Positions 1-8,411 of a stretch of DNA of 64,000 nt are shown here, one piece after another (the first letter of the stretch is position 1; each line of letters starts with the position of its first letter). The stretch is taken from contig NZ_MDEQ02000027.1 of the NCBI RefSeq assembly GCF_001883705.2, positions 1 through 64,000 on the forward strand, in the 5' to 3' direction. Position numbers and translations under genes: made by a program. The notes under the pieces are model-generated. The model worked only from the letters and a program-made list of their open reading frames with translations. It did not search any database and was not told where the DNA came from. This DNA is from Burkholderia catarinensis (GTDB lineage Bacteria; Pseudomonadota; Gammaproteobacteria; Burkholderiales; Burkholderiaceae).

Positions 1-248
1 GCTGTTCGATGACGGACGGCTACGACTGCTATCAGAATGCTCTGGCCGAGCGGGTCAACGGCATCCTCAAGGGCGAGTTCCTGTTGCAACGTCCCGCTGA
101 CCTTGAGCAGGCCGCCAAGATGGTCGAACAGTCGGTTCGCATCTATAACCACGAGCGGCCACATGCCGCTCTGAAATACAAAACGCCCGATGCGGTGCAT
201 CGGGCGCTCTAGGGTCTGGATACTGTCAACCTATTCCAGGACTTGACA
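1..248 (+). mobile_element. IS3-family insertion sequence, right end
   Basis: The window opens inside an IS3-like element. It holds the end of a transposase frame, then about 35 bases of non-coding DNA ending in TTGACA near position 248. A TGTCAA at 223-228 faces this TTGACA and is part of the probable terminal inverted repeat. The left end lies outside the window, so the exact boundary and any target duplication cannot be confirmed. The element sits about 430 bp upstream of the ROK regulator gene and points toward it. Confidence 0.6.
3..212 (+). CDS. IS3-family transposase (OrfB), C-terminal fragment cut by the window edge
   Basis: The frame is open from the left edge to TAG at 210-212 and encodes about 69 residues of an integrase-type (DDE) catalytic core. 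The stretch NALAERVNGILKGEF fits the last catalytic block of IS3 OrfB transposases: the Glu of AER is the third acidic residue and the Lys of ILK the conserved following base. The tail with YNHERPHAALKYKTP is the usual end of the rve_3 domain. The visible part carries no stop or frameshift, so the gene may be intact upstream. The family assignment is secure; the specific element is not identified. Confidence 0.85.
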   Translation, partial: CSMTDGYDCYQNALAERVNGILKGEFLLQRPADLEQAAKMVEQSVRIYNHERPHAALKYKTPDAVHRAL

Positions 249-613
249 CCGGCTTCGAATCGACACGACGGCGTACGCACGTACTCCGCCCGATCGATTC
301 GCCACGCGCTACGCGCGCCCTCCTCCTCGCTGCCGGATCACGGCATCGACAACGCAACCCGCATCGCTGAAGCGCACCGGATCACGCCCCCCCTCGCCAT
401 CTTCGCGGATGCGGATCCCCCGCCGGTTGCCATGTCATGCGCCACCCCGCGTGGAATCGTGTCCCACCGTTTCATCCCGGCCCATCGGACGAGTTCCGGA
501 TTTTCCGGTTTCGCGGACATTCATGATCCACCCCCGATTCCGAATACCCTGACACGTCCCCGCCAAAGCACAAACCGGGATTTCCCTAGGCTGACACGGC
601 GGCGTTCACGCGG
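249..613. other. Intergenic region between the IS end and the ROK regulator
   Basis: About 365 bases without a convincing gene. Short open frames on both strands (for example 243-617 plus) are Arg/Pro/Ser-rich, have no recognisable domain and no ribosome binding site, and look like chance frames in GC-rich DNA. No tRNA or hairpin terminator is seen. Confidence 0.5.
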
Positions 614-640
614 TTAAATAAATCAACGTGATTTATTTAA
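614..640. promoter_or_regulatory. Perfect palindrome, probable ROK-repressor operator
   Basis: The arms TTAAATAAATCA (614-625) and TGATTTATTTAA (629-640) are exact reverse complements around the 3-base centre ACG. This AT-only block stands out in GC-rich surroundings and ends 36 bases before the ROK gene start. ROK repressors of the NagC/Mlc/XylR type bind AT-rich inverted repeats at their own promoters, so autoregulation of the whole operon is the likely meaning. The symmetry is directly visible; the binding protein is inferred. Confidence 0.65.
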
Positions 641-676
641 TGCGCCACCGAATGGCGCGACATGGAAGGAGACGCC

Positions 677-1924
677 ATGAGAAGCCCGCACTTCGGCCAG
701 GGAAGCAATTCGGCCAACGTGCGCCGTTACAACGAGCGCCTGCTGCTGAAGACGCTGCGCCGCGCGGGCAATGCGTCGAAGGCCGACCTCGCCCGCCTCG
801 CGAACATGACGGGCACGGCGGTCGGCAGCATCATCGCGTCGCTCGCCGACGCGAAGCTGATCGAATTCGCGGGTCGCACCGAAGGCCAGCGCGGCCAGCC
901 GGCCTCGCTGATCCGCCTCGACCCGCGCGGCGCGTTCGGCATCGGCGTCCATCTCGACCGGATGCGCATCGAGACGGCGCTCGTCAACTTCGCGGGCGAC
1001 GTGCTCGGCCGCCGCTCGCACGACACGCTGCTGCCTCCGCCCGCTGACGTGCTCGAGATCGTGCGTCACGACATCGACGCGATGCAGGCCCTGCTCTCCG
1101 ACCACGAGCGTGCCCGCCTGACCGGCATCGGCGTCGCGCAACCCTACAACCTCGGCGCGTGGATGCGCGAACTCGGCCTTGCACCCGACACGTTCCGTGC
1201 GTGGGAAGACGTCGATTTCGCGAGCGACCTCGGCCGCACCCAGTCGCTGCCCGTATTCGGCGAAAACGACGGCAACGCGGCCGCGATCGCCGAGCTGTTC
1301 TACGGATATGGCCGGCAGTGCGACGACTTCGTCTACCTGTTCATCGGGCCGGCAATCGGCGGCGGCATCGCGGTGGACGGCGACTGCCTGCGCGGCATGA
1401 CCGGCAATGCGGGCGACATCGCCGTGATTCCGGTGCCGCCGAGCCGGCTGGCATCCGCGCCGCCGCCGCGCGGCCCGTGGGACATCCTGCTCGCGCGCGC
1501 CTCGCTGCATGCGCTCGTGCGCCATCTGCGCCATCACGGCGAGACGGTCGAGAACCGCGCCGATCTCGAAGCGTGCATCGCCCGCGGCCTGCCCGCCGTC
1601 GACGAATGGATCGACGACTGCGTCGACGCGCTTGCGCCGGCGTTGCGCGCGGTGCTGTGCGTGGTCGATGCCCCGGTGGTCGTGCTCGACGCCGATACCG
1701 ACGCGGGCCTGCTCGACGCGGTCACCACCCGCCTGCGCGCGGCGCTCGCGGCCACCGCGCCCGAAGCGCGCGGCACGCCGGTGCTCGTGCGCGGCACGTT
1801 CGGCGCCGACGCCGGTGCGATCGGCGCCGCGACGCTGCCGATGTTCTTCAACTTTTCCCCGCGGGCCGGCATCCTCAAGGGCGCCCGCACCGACTCGCAG
1901 GAGGTCAACCATGTCGCGATCTGA
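677..1924 (+). CDS. ROK-family transcriptional regulator of the sugar operon
   Basis: A 415-residue protein with an N-terminal winged helix (about residues 10-70, including NVRRYNERLLLKTLRRAG and KADLARLANMTGTAVGSII) and a C-terminal ROK sugar-sensing domain containing GENDGNAAAIAELFYGYG and FIGPAIGGGIAVDG. The Cys-rich zinc motif of ROK kinases is absent, as in many ROK regulators. ATG 677 is preferred over ATG 662 because AAGGAG at 666-671 sits at proper distance from it. The stop overlaps the start of the ABC ATPase gene by 14 bp, so the genes are co-transcribed and probably translationally coupled. It most likely represses the operon until the transported sugar or its phosphate binds. The arrangement resembles rhizobial frcR with frcBCAK. 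Confidence 0.85.
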   Translation: MRSPHFGQGSNSANVRRYNERLLLKTLRRAGNASKADLARLANMTGTAVGSIIASLADAKLIEFAGRTEGQRGQPASLIRLDPRGAFGIGVHLDRMRIETALVNFAGDVLGRRSHDTLLPPPADVLEIVRHDIDAMQALLSDHERARLTGIGVAQPYNLGAWMRELGLAPDTFRAWEDVDFASDLGRTQSLPVFGENDGNAAAIAELFYGYGRQCDDFVYLFIGPAIGGGIAVDGDCLRGMTGNAGDIAVIPVPPSRLASAPPPRGPWDILLARASLHALVRHLRHHGETVENRADLEACIARGLPAVDEWIDDCVDALAPALRAVLCVVDAPVVVLDADTDAGLLDAVTTRLRAALAATAPEARGTPVLVRGTFGADAGAIGAATLPMFFNFSPRAGILKGARTDSQEVNHVAI

Positions 1925-3464
1925 GTCGCCCCGTCCGCTGCTCGAAATGCGCCGGATCAGCAAGACGTTCCCGGCCGTGCGCGCGCTCGACAACGTCAGC
2001 CTGACCGTCTATCCCGGCGAGATTCATTCGCTGATGGGCGAGAACGGCGCAGGCAAATCGACGCTGATGAAAATCCTGTCGGGCGCATACCGCGCCGACG
2101 CCGGCGGCGAGATCCTGATCGACGGCGAACCCATCGAGATCGGCGGCCCGCTCGCCGCGCGCGATGCAGGCGTCGCGGTGATCTACCAGGAGCTGTGCCT
2201 GTCGCCGAACCTGACCGTCGCGGAAAACATCTACGTCGGCCGCGAACTGCGGCGCGGCAACCGGCGCTGGGGCACGATCGACCGCGCGGCGATGGCGCGC
2301 GGCTGCCAGGACGTGCTCGCGCGCCTGGGCGCATCGTTCGGGCCCGACACGCTCGTCGACACGCTGTCGATCGCCGAGCAGCAGCTCGTCGAGATCGCGC
2401 GCGCCGTGCACACCCGCGCACGCATCCTCGTGATGGACGAACCGACGACACCGCTGTCGTCGCGCGAGACCGAACACCTGTTCCGCCTGATCCGCCAGTT
2501 GCGCGAGGAAGGTCTCGCGATCATCTACATCAGCCACCGGATGGCGGAGATCTACGAACTGTCCGATCGCGTGTCGGTGCTGCGCGATGGCGCCTACGTC
2601 GGCACGCTCGAACGCGAATCGCTGTCGGCCGAGCGTCTCGTCGCAATGATGGTCGGCCGCGACATCTCCGGCTTCTACAAGAAGGAACACGCACCGTACG
2701 ACCCCGGCCACCTGCTGCTGTCGGTACGCGACATCGCCGACGGCGCGCGCGTGCGCGGCTGCAGCCTCGACCTGCATGCCGGCGAGGTGCTCGGCATCGC
2801 CGGGCTCGTCGGCGCGGGCCGCACCGAGCTCGCGCGGCTGATCTTCGGCGCCGAACCGCGCGTGCGCGGCGACGTGAAGCTGGGCGAGCGCACGTTCGGC
2901 TCGCACTCGCCGCGCGACGCGATCGACGCGGGCCTCGTCTACCTGACCGAGGACCGCAAGCGCCAGGGCCTGTTCCTCGACATGAGCGTGCGCGACAACA
3001 TCAACATCTCGGTGTGCAACCGCGATGCGCGGCTCGGCTCGCTCGATCTCGCACGCGGTGCCGAGCGCGCGCGCGACGCGATCGCGTCGCTGTCGATCCG
3101 CGTCCCGAATGCAAACGTGAACGTCGGCGCGCTGTCGGGCGGCAACCAGCAGAAGGTGCTGCTGTCGCGCCTGCTCGAAACGAAGCCGCGCGTGCTGATC
3201 CTCGACGAACCGACGCGCGGCGTCGACATCGGCGCGAAATCAGAGATCTACCGGATCATCAACGAACTGGCCCGTGCCGGCGTGGGCGTGATCGTGATCT
3301 CGAGCGAGTTGCCGGAGATCATCGGCGTCGCCGACCGCGTGCTCGTGATGCGCGAGGGCGAGATCGCCGGCGAACTCGGCGGCCACACGCACACGCCCAT
3401 CACGCAGGAAGCGATCATCGCGCTCGCCACCGGCTCGCAGGCCGAACTCGCCGACGCGCACTGA
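1911..3464 (+). CDS. Sugar ABC transporter ATP-binding protein, two-domain (RbsA type)
   Basis: 517 residues with two nucleotide-binding domains in tandem, as in RbsA, XylG and MglA. The first has Walker A GENGAGKST, signature LSIAEQQLVEIARA and Walker B ILVMDEPTT. The second has the degenerate P-loop GLVGAGRTEL typical of this family, an intact LSGGNQQKVLLSR signature and Walker B VLILDEPTRGVD. It powers uptake through the permease encoded next. The start ATG 1911 follows AGGAGG at 1898-1903 and lies inside the end of the ROK gene. Rhizobial FrcA has a single domain, so despite the Frc-like gene set this ATPase is of the ribose/xylose type. Carbohydrate substrate class is secure; the exact sugar is not. 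Confidence 0.9.
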   Translation: MSRSESPRPLLEMRRISKTFPAVRALDNVSLTVYPGEIHSLMGENGAGKSTLMKILSGAYRADAGGEILIDGEPIEIGGPLAARDAGVAVIYQELCLSPNLTVAENIYVGRELRRGNRRWGTIDRAAMARGCQDVLARLGASFGPDTLVDTLSIAEQQLVEIARAVHTRARILVMDEPTTPLSSRETEHLFRLIRQLREEGLAIIYISHRMAEIYELSDRVSVLRDGAYVGTLERESLSAERLVAMMVGRDISGFYKKEHAPYDPGHLLLSVRDIADGARVRGCSLDLHAGEVLGIAGLVGAGRTELARLIFGAEPRVRGDVKLGERTFGSHSPRDAIDAGLVYLTEDRKRQGLFLDMSVRDNINISVCNRDARLGSLDLARGAERARDAIASLSIRVPNANVNVGALSGGNQQKVLLSRLLETKPRVLILDEPTRGVDIGAKSEIYRIINELARAGVGVIVISSELPEIIGVADRVLVMREGEIAGELGGHTHTPITQEAIIALATGSQAELADAH

Positions 3465-3504
3465 CCACGGCCCCTTCATTTCCCTCTTACCTCCAGGTAC
3501 CGAC

Positions 3505-4542
3505 ATGATCAACCCGACCAAGCAGCGGAACCTCGCTTCCGCGACGGCCCATCCGGTGGCCAACCGTACACCCCTGATGCGCGGCGCCGATCATCGCGCA
3601 CGCATGCAGTCGCTGATACGCACCGCCGGCATGCTGCCGGTGCTGCTCGTCCTGTGCATCGGCTTCGGCTTCCTGACCGACGGCTTCTTCACGCTGCAGA
3701 ACCTGTCGATCGTCACGCAGCAGGCGTCGATCAACATCGTGCTGGCTGCCGGCATGACCTTCGTGATCCTGACGGGCGGCATCGACCTGTCGGTCGGCTC
3801 GGTGCTCGCCGCCGCGGCCGTCGCGGCGCTGCTCGCCTCGACCATCCCGGGCTGGGGCTGGCTCGGCGTGCCCTTCGCGCTCGCCGTCGGCCTCGTGTTC
3901 GGCGCGATCAACGGCGGGCTGATCTCGTTCCTGCGCCTGCCGCCGTTCATCGTCACGCTCGGTGCGATGACGGCCGTGCGCGGCGTCGCGCGCCTGATCG
4001 GCAACGACACGACCATCTTCAATCCGCAGTTGCCGTTCGCGTTCATCGGCAACGGCACGATCCTCGGTGTGCCGTGGCTCGTCGTGATCGCGTGCGCGGT
4101 GATCGCGATCTCGTGGTTCATCCTGCGCCGCACGGTGCTCGGGATGCGGATCTATTCGGTCGGCGGCAATCCGGAAGCCGCGCGCCTGTCGGGCATCAAC
4201 GTGCGGGCGATCCAGCTGTTCGTGTATGCGGCGTCGGGGCTGCTCGCGGGTCTCGGCGCGGTGATGTCGGCCGCGCGGCTCTATGCGGCCAACGGCCTGC
4301 AGCTCGGCCAGTCGTACGAACTCGACGCGATCGCCGCGGTGATCCTCGGCGGCACGAGCTTCGTCGGCGGCGTCGGCTCGATCGTCGGCACGCTGATCGG
4401 CGCGCTGATCATCGCGGTACTGACGAACGGCCTCGTGCTGCTCGGCGTGTCCGACATCTGGCAGTACATCATCAAGGGGCTCGTGATCATCGGCGCCGTC
4501 GCGCTCGATCGCTATCGCCAGCGCGATTCGGCGCGCACCTGA
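3505..4542 (+). CDS. Sugar ABC transporter permease (RbsC/FrcC type)
   Basis: 345 residues with about eight to ten hydrophobic segments of the BPD_transp_2 family. Family hallmarks include GGIDLSVGS in the first half and GGTSFVGGVGSIVGTLIGAL near the C-terminus. The first 35 or so residues are hydrophilic and cytoplasmic. The gene starts 40 bp after the ATPase gene and is followed 83 bp later by the binding-protein gene, consistent with one operon. The inner-membrane channel presumably works as a homodimer with the two-domain ATPase. Substrate is probably a pentose or fructose, judged from the neighbouring kinase. Confidence 0.9.
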   Translation: MINPTKQRNLASATAHPVANRTPLMRGADHRARMQSLIRTAGMLPVLLVLCIGFGFLTDGFFTLQNLSIVTQQASINIVLAAGMTFVILTGGIDLSVGSVLAAAAVAALLASTIPGWGWLGVPFALAVGLVFGAINGGLISFLRLPPFIVTLGAMTAVRGVARLIGNDTTIFNPQLPFAFIGNGTILGVPWLVVIACAVIAISWFILRRTVLGMRIYSVGGNPEAARLSGINVRAIQLFVYAASGLLAGLGAVMSAARLYAANGLQLGQSYELDAIAAVILGGTSFVGGVGSIVGTLIGALIIAVLTNGLVLLGVSDIWQYIIKGLVIIGAVALDRYRQRDSART

Positions 4543-4625
4543 GCCCTTCCCGTCGATTCAACCTTGCGGTGCAGGCAGGTCCTCCTGCACCCGTTCGCCA
4601 ACAGACCTCACGGAGACACAACGAC

Positions 4626-5570
4626 ATGTTCAAGCACACAGCCGCCCTGACCGCCGTCGCCTGCGCACTCGCATTCGGCGCTTCCGCCGCGCACGCGGCC
4701 GACAAGCCGCTCAAATCGATCGGCGTCACGGTCGGGTCGCTCGGCAACCCGTACTTCGTCACGATCGTGAAAGGCGCCGAGGCGCGCGCCAAACAGCTCA
4801 ACCCGAATGCGAAGGTCACGGCCGTATCGGCCGACTATGACCTAAACAAGCAGTTCACGCAGATCGACAACTTCATCTCCGCGCACGTCGACATGATCCT
4901 GCTCAACGCGACCGACCCGAAGGCGATCGAGCCCGCGGTGAAGAAGGCTCAGGCGGCCGGCATCACGGTCGTCGCGGTCGACGTCGCGGCGGCCGGCGCG
5001 AACGCGACCGTGCAGACCAACAACGTGAAGGCCGGCGAGCTGGCGTGCGACTACATCGCGAAGAAACTCAACGGCAAGGGCAACGTGATCATCGAGAACG
5101 GTCCGCAGGTATCGGCCGTGATCGATCGCGTCAACGGCTGCAAGGCCGCGCTCGCGAAAAACGCGGGCATCAAGCTGCTGTCGAGCGACCAGGACGGCAA
5201 AGGCTCGCGCGAAGGCGGGATGAACGCGATGCAGGGCTACCTGACGCGCTTTCCGAAGCTCGATGCCGTGTTCACGATCAACGACCCGCAAGCGATCGGC
5301 AGCGATCTCGCCGCGAAACAGCTGAACCGCCCGGGCATCGTGATCACGTCCGTCGACGGTGCGCCCGACATCGAGGTGGCGCTCAAGTCCGGCACGCTCG
5401 TGCAGGCGTCGTCGAGCCAGGACCCGTGGGCGATGGCGCAGCAGGCCGTCAACGTCGGCTACGGAATCATGAACGGCCAGAAGCCGGCCAATCCGATGAT
5501 CCTGATCGAGCCGACGCTCATCACGCGCGACAACGTGAAGGGCTACAAGGGCTGGAGCGCCCCGCGCTGA
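4626..5570 (+). CDS. Sugar ABC transporter periplasmic binding protein (RbsB/FrcB type)
   Basis: A 314-residue periplasmic binding protein of the Peripla_BP_4 family. The signal peptide covers about residues 1-23 with cleavage after AAHA. Sugar-binding landmarks include GVTVGSLGNPYFVTIVKGAE near the N-terminus, ILLNATDPKAIEPAVKKA, and the hinge region VFTINDPQAIGSDLAAKQ. It captures the sugar and docks on the permease. ATG 4626 follows GGAGA at 4613-4617. Among characterised proteins the pattern is closest to FrcB (fructose, mannose, ribose), but this comparison is from memory and substrate specificity is not proven. Confidence 0.88.
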   Translation: MFKHTAALTAVACALAFGASAAHAADKPLKSIGVTVGSLGNPYFVTIVKGAEARAKQLNPNAKVTAVSADYDLNKQFTQIDNFISAHVDMILLNATDPKAIEPAVKKAQAAGITVVAVDVAAAGANATVQTNNVKAGELACDYIAKKLNGKGNVIIENGPQVSAVIDRVNGCKAALAKNAGIKLLSSDQDGKGSREGGMNAMQGYLTRFPKLDAVFTINDPQAIGSDLAAKQLNRPGIVITSVDGAPDIEVALKSGTLVQASSSQDPWAMAQQAVNVGYGIMNGQKPANPMILIEPTLITRDNVKGYKGWSAPR

Positions 5571-5698
5571 TCGCGCCGCCCGCCCGCGACACCGGGCGGT
5601 GCCGGGCCGCGTCGCCGCGCGCGACGGCCGGCGCTGCCCGCCTTTTCACATCAACCGCGGCACCACCGCGCACCACGCCCGCGGCACAAGGTTCAGAC

Positions 5699-6631
5699 AT
5701 GACGACGACGTTTCCCCGCCTGATCGTATTCGGCGAAGCGCTGACCGATTTCATCCGCGACGACGCGCAGCACTGGCACAGCATCGCCGGCGGCTCGTGC
5801 TGGAACGTCGCGCGCGTCGGTGCGCGGCTCGGCGTGCCGACGGCCTTCGCCGGCACGGTCAGCCGCGACATCTTCGGCGACGAGCTGATGCGCAAGAGCG
5901 CCGACGCGGGACTCGACATGCGCTTCATCCGGCAGGTCGACCGCGCGCCGCTGCTCGCGATGGTCGTGTCGAAGCAGCCGCCCCACTATTTCTTCATCGG
6001 CGAAAACAGCGCGGATCTCGCGTTCGATCCGGCAGACCTGCCCGCGGGCGCGCTCGACGCAGCCGAGATCGTGCACGTCGGCTCGCTCGGTGTCGTGCGC
6101 GAACCGCTCGCGTCGCGCCTGATCGAGGTTGCTCAGGCCGCGCGTGCGGCCGGCAAGCGGATCTCGTTCGATCCGAACTTCCGTGCGCCGATGGCCGCGC
6201 CGTCGTATCGTGACACGCTGCGCCGGCTAGCCGCGCTCGCCGACTGGATCAAGGTATCCGACGAGGATCTGCGCGGACTGTTTCCCGAACTCGACGAAAC
6301 GGCCGCGCTCGCGCAACTGCGCGTGTGGGCGCCCGACGCGACGATGCTCGTCACGCGCGGCGCATCCGGCATGCAGCTCCTGCATCGCGATACCGTGCTG
6401 TTCCAGCCTGCGTTCCCGACCGAGGTCGCCGACACGGTCGGCTGCGGCGACGCGAGCATCGGCGGCTGGCTCGCGAGCCAGCTTGCGCGTCCCGATGCAT
6501 CGGCCGCCGAACACCTGCGCTACGCGGCGGCGTGCGCGGCGGTCGCCTGTGCGCATGCCGGCGCCTATGCACCGACTGCGGCCGAAGTGGCCGATATGGC
6601 CGACCGCCCAGCCGACGCGGTGCTTGCGTAG
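5699..6631 (+). CDS. PfkB-family carbohydrate kinase (fructokinase-like)
   Basis: 310 residues of the PfkB/ribokinase fold: substrate-side GGSCWNVARVGARLG near residue 30, and the C-terminal ATP/anion-hole block DTVGCGDASIGGWLA near residue 250, where the Asp of GD is the catalytic base. The family motif is DTxGAGD; here Ala is replaced by Cys. Last gene of the operon, it would phosphorylate the sugar delivered by the ABC transporter, giving fructose-6-phosphate if the substrate is fructose. The gap of 128 bp after the binding-protein gene contains no clear terminator. The kinase family is certain; the sugar is inferred. Confidence 0.85.
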   Translation: MTTTFPRLIVFGEALTDFIRDDAQHWHSIAGGSCWNVARVGARLGVPTAFAGTVSRDIFGDELMRKSADAGLDMRFIRQVDRAPLLAMVVSKQPPHYFFIGENSADLAFDPADLPAGALDAAEIVHVGSLGVVREPLASRLIEVAQAARAAGKRISFDPNFRAPMAAPSYRDTLRRLAALADWIKVSDEDLRGLFPELDETAALAQLRVWAPDATMLVTRGASGMQLLHRDTVLFQPAFPTEVADTVGCGDASIGGWLASQLARPDASAAEHLRYAAACAAVACAHAGAYAPTAAEVADMADRPADAVLA

Positions 6632-6656
6632 CAAGCGGCGCCGACGCGGCGTCCAG

Positions 6657-8387
6657 TCACGCGGCAGTCATCCCGTCGCCGCCGTCCGGCGGCATGCCGG
6701 CCTGCAGCAGTTGCAGGCTTTCGTCGACGCTCAGCTCGGACATCGCGTCGTCGCGCAGCGTATCGTCGGCTGCGCGGCGCAGCGCATGCAGCGCGTGCAC
6801 CTTGAGCCGCACGATCGCGAGCCGCAGCCCGCGCGCCGTGCATTCGGCCGCGAACGTGCGCAACGATTCGATCGTCGTGCCGTCGACATCCGGCGTTTCC
6901 TCGAGGCTCAGCATCACGGCATGCGTGTCCGGCGCGGCCTTCATCAACGCGCGAACGCGATTCAGCATCCGGTCCGCGTTCGCGAAGAACAGCTGCGCCT
7001 CGGGCCGCACGATCAGCACGCCCGGCACCGGCTTCGCGTCGGCATGGCTTGCGACGTCGACGAAGTCGTGGCTGTCGCGCAGCCGGCCGAGCACGCTGAC
7101 ATTCGGCTCGGACAGCTTGCGCAGCGTCAGCAGCAGGCTCACGCCGATGGCCGCGAGCAGCCCGTGCAGCACCCCGAGCACGAGCACCGCGAGCAGCGCG
7201 GCGATCACGACGAGCCGGTCGCGATGCCAGTCCCAGTACGGCCGGAATACGGACGGATGCAGCGAATGGCTGACCGCGAAGATCACGATCGCCGCGAGCA
7301 CGGGCTCCGGCGTGCGCGCGAGCTGCGGCAGCAGCAGCCAGACGATCAGCGCGACCACGCCGGCCGCCCACAGGCCGGCGAAGCGCGACTGTGCGCCCGC
7401 TGCCTCGTTCGCCGACGTCGCCGAATAGCCTGCGCCGACCGGCATCCCGTGCAGCAGGCCCGACACGAGGTTCGCGCAACCGAGCGCGACGAGGTCGCGG
7501 TTCGGCGACACGCTGTCGCCATGCTTCAGCGCGAAGTTGCGGATCGATCCGTACGACTCCGCGTACAGGATCAGCATCAGCGCGAACGCGAGCTCGACCG
7601 TCTGCATCCACGCGTTGCGGTCAAGCGTCGGCAGGCCGAATTCGAGGTGCCGGAAGTCGATATGGCCGACGATTGCGATCCCGTATCGCTGCCAGTCGAC
7701 CGCATAGCCGGCCGCGATCGACAGTACGATCACGACGAGCGTCGCGGGCACGCGCGAGCCGCGCCCGAGCACGAACAGCAACGCCAGCGCGGTCGCGCCG
7801 AGCACGGCGCTCGCGAGGTTCGCATGCGGCGCGCCGGCGATCAGGTCGAGCGCGACGCGCGGCGCATCGCTGTGCTGCACGGAAATCGCGAGAATCTTCG
7901 GCAACTGCTTGATGACGATCGTCAATGCGAGGCCGAACGTAAAGCCGCGCAGCACGGGCCGTGCGACGAAATCCGACATGCCGCCGAGCCGCGCGACGCC
8001 CGCCAGGATGAACAGCACGCCCGTCATCGCGACGAGCGCCGCCGCGAGCGCGAGCTGCGCGGCAAGCGCCATCCCCGACTCCGAGAACACGGTCGCCGCG
8101 AGCACGGCGGCCGACGACGACGTCGACGACACGATCGCGAAGCGGCTGCTGCCGGTGAGCGCATAGACGACGAGCCCCGACAGCAGCGCAATGAGACCGG
8201 CCTGCGGCGGCAGGTTGGCCAGCCCCGCATACGCGACCGCCTCGGGTATCAGCAGGCCCGCGATCGACAGGCCGGCCAGCGCATCGAGGCCGATGCGCCG
8301 CGTGGGCGGCGGCGGGGCCGCATCGAGCGCGGAGAAATGGTCGGCATGCTGCGGGCCGGCGTCGGGGTGGATCGGGGCAGTCGTCAT
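6657..8387 (-). CDS. SulP-family anion transporter with STAS domain
   Basis: 576 residues. The N-terminal two-thirds is a SLC26/SulP membrane domain with ten or more hydrophobic spans and the family stretch LAGLSIAGLLIPEAVAYAGL near residue 40. A cytoplasmic STAS domain occupies about residues 440-550 (GVLIVRPEAQLFFANADRM onward). SulP proteins move sulfate, bicarbonate or other anions across the inner membrane; which one cannot be told from sequence. It starts 24 bp after the stop of the ParB-like gene on the same strand, so the two probably form one transcript. It converges with the sugar kinase gene, separated by 25 bp without an obvious terminator. Confidence 0.88.
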   Translation of the reverse strand: MTTAPIHPDAGPQHADHFSALDAAPPPPTRRIGLDALAGLSIAGLLIPEAVAYAGLANLPPQAGLIALLSGLVVYALTGSSRFAIVSSTSSSAAVLAATVFSESGMALAAQLALAAALVAMTGVLFILAGVARLGGMSDFVARPVLRGFTFGLALTIVIKQLPKILAISVQHSDAPRVALDLIAGAPHANLASAVLGATALALLFVLGRGSRVPATLVVIVLSIAAGYAVDWQRYGIAIVGHIDFRHLEFGLPTLDRNAWMQTVELAFALMLILYAESYGSIRNFALKHGDSVSPNRDLVALGCANLVSGLLHGMPVGAGYSATSANEAAGAQSRFAGLWAAGVVALIVWLLLPQLARTPEPVLAAIVIFAVSHSLHPSVFRPYWDWHRDRLVVIAALLAVLVLGVLHGLLAAIGVSLLLTLRKLSEPNVSVLGRLRDSHDFVDVASHADAKPVPGVLIVRPEAQLFFANADRMLNRVRALMKAAPDTHAVMLSLEETPDVDGTTIESLRTFAAECTARGLRLAIVRLKVHALHALRRAADDTLRDDAMSELSVDESLQLLQAGMPPDGGDGMTAA

Positions 8388-8411
8388 GAGGCGGTCGGCA
8401 CCGTGCGCCGA

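Noticed and set aside
243..617. 124-codon frame after the IS end
   Set aside because: No recognisable domain, no ribosome binding site, low-complexity Arg/Ser/Pro; overlaps the operator palindrome.
623..1993. 456-codon frame on the minus strand opposite the ROK gene
   Set aside because: No domain, no ribosome binding site, and the plus-strand ROK gene explains the region.
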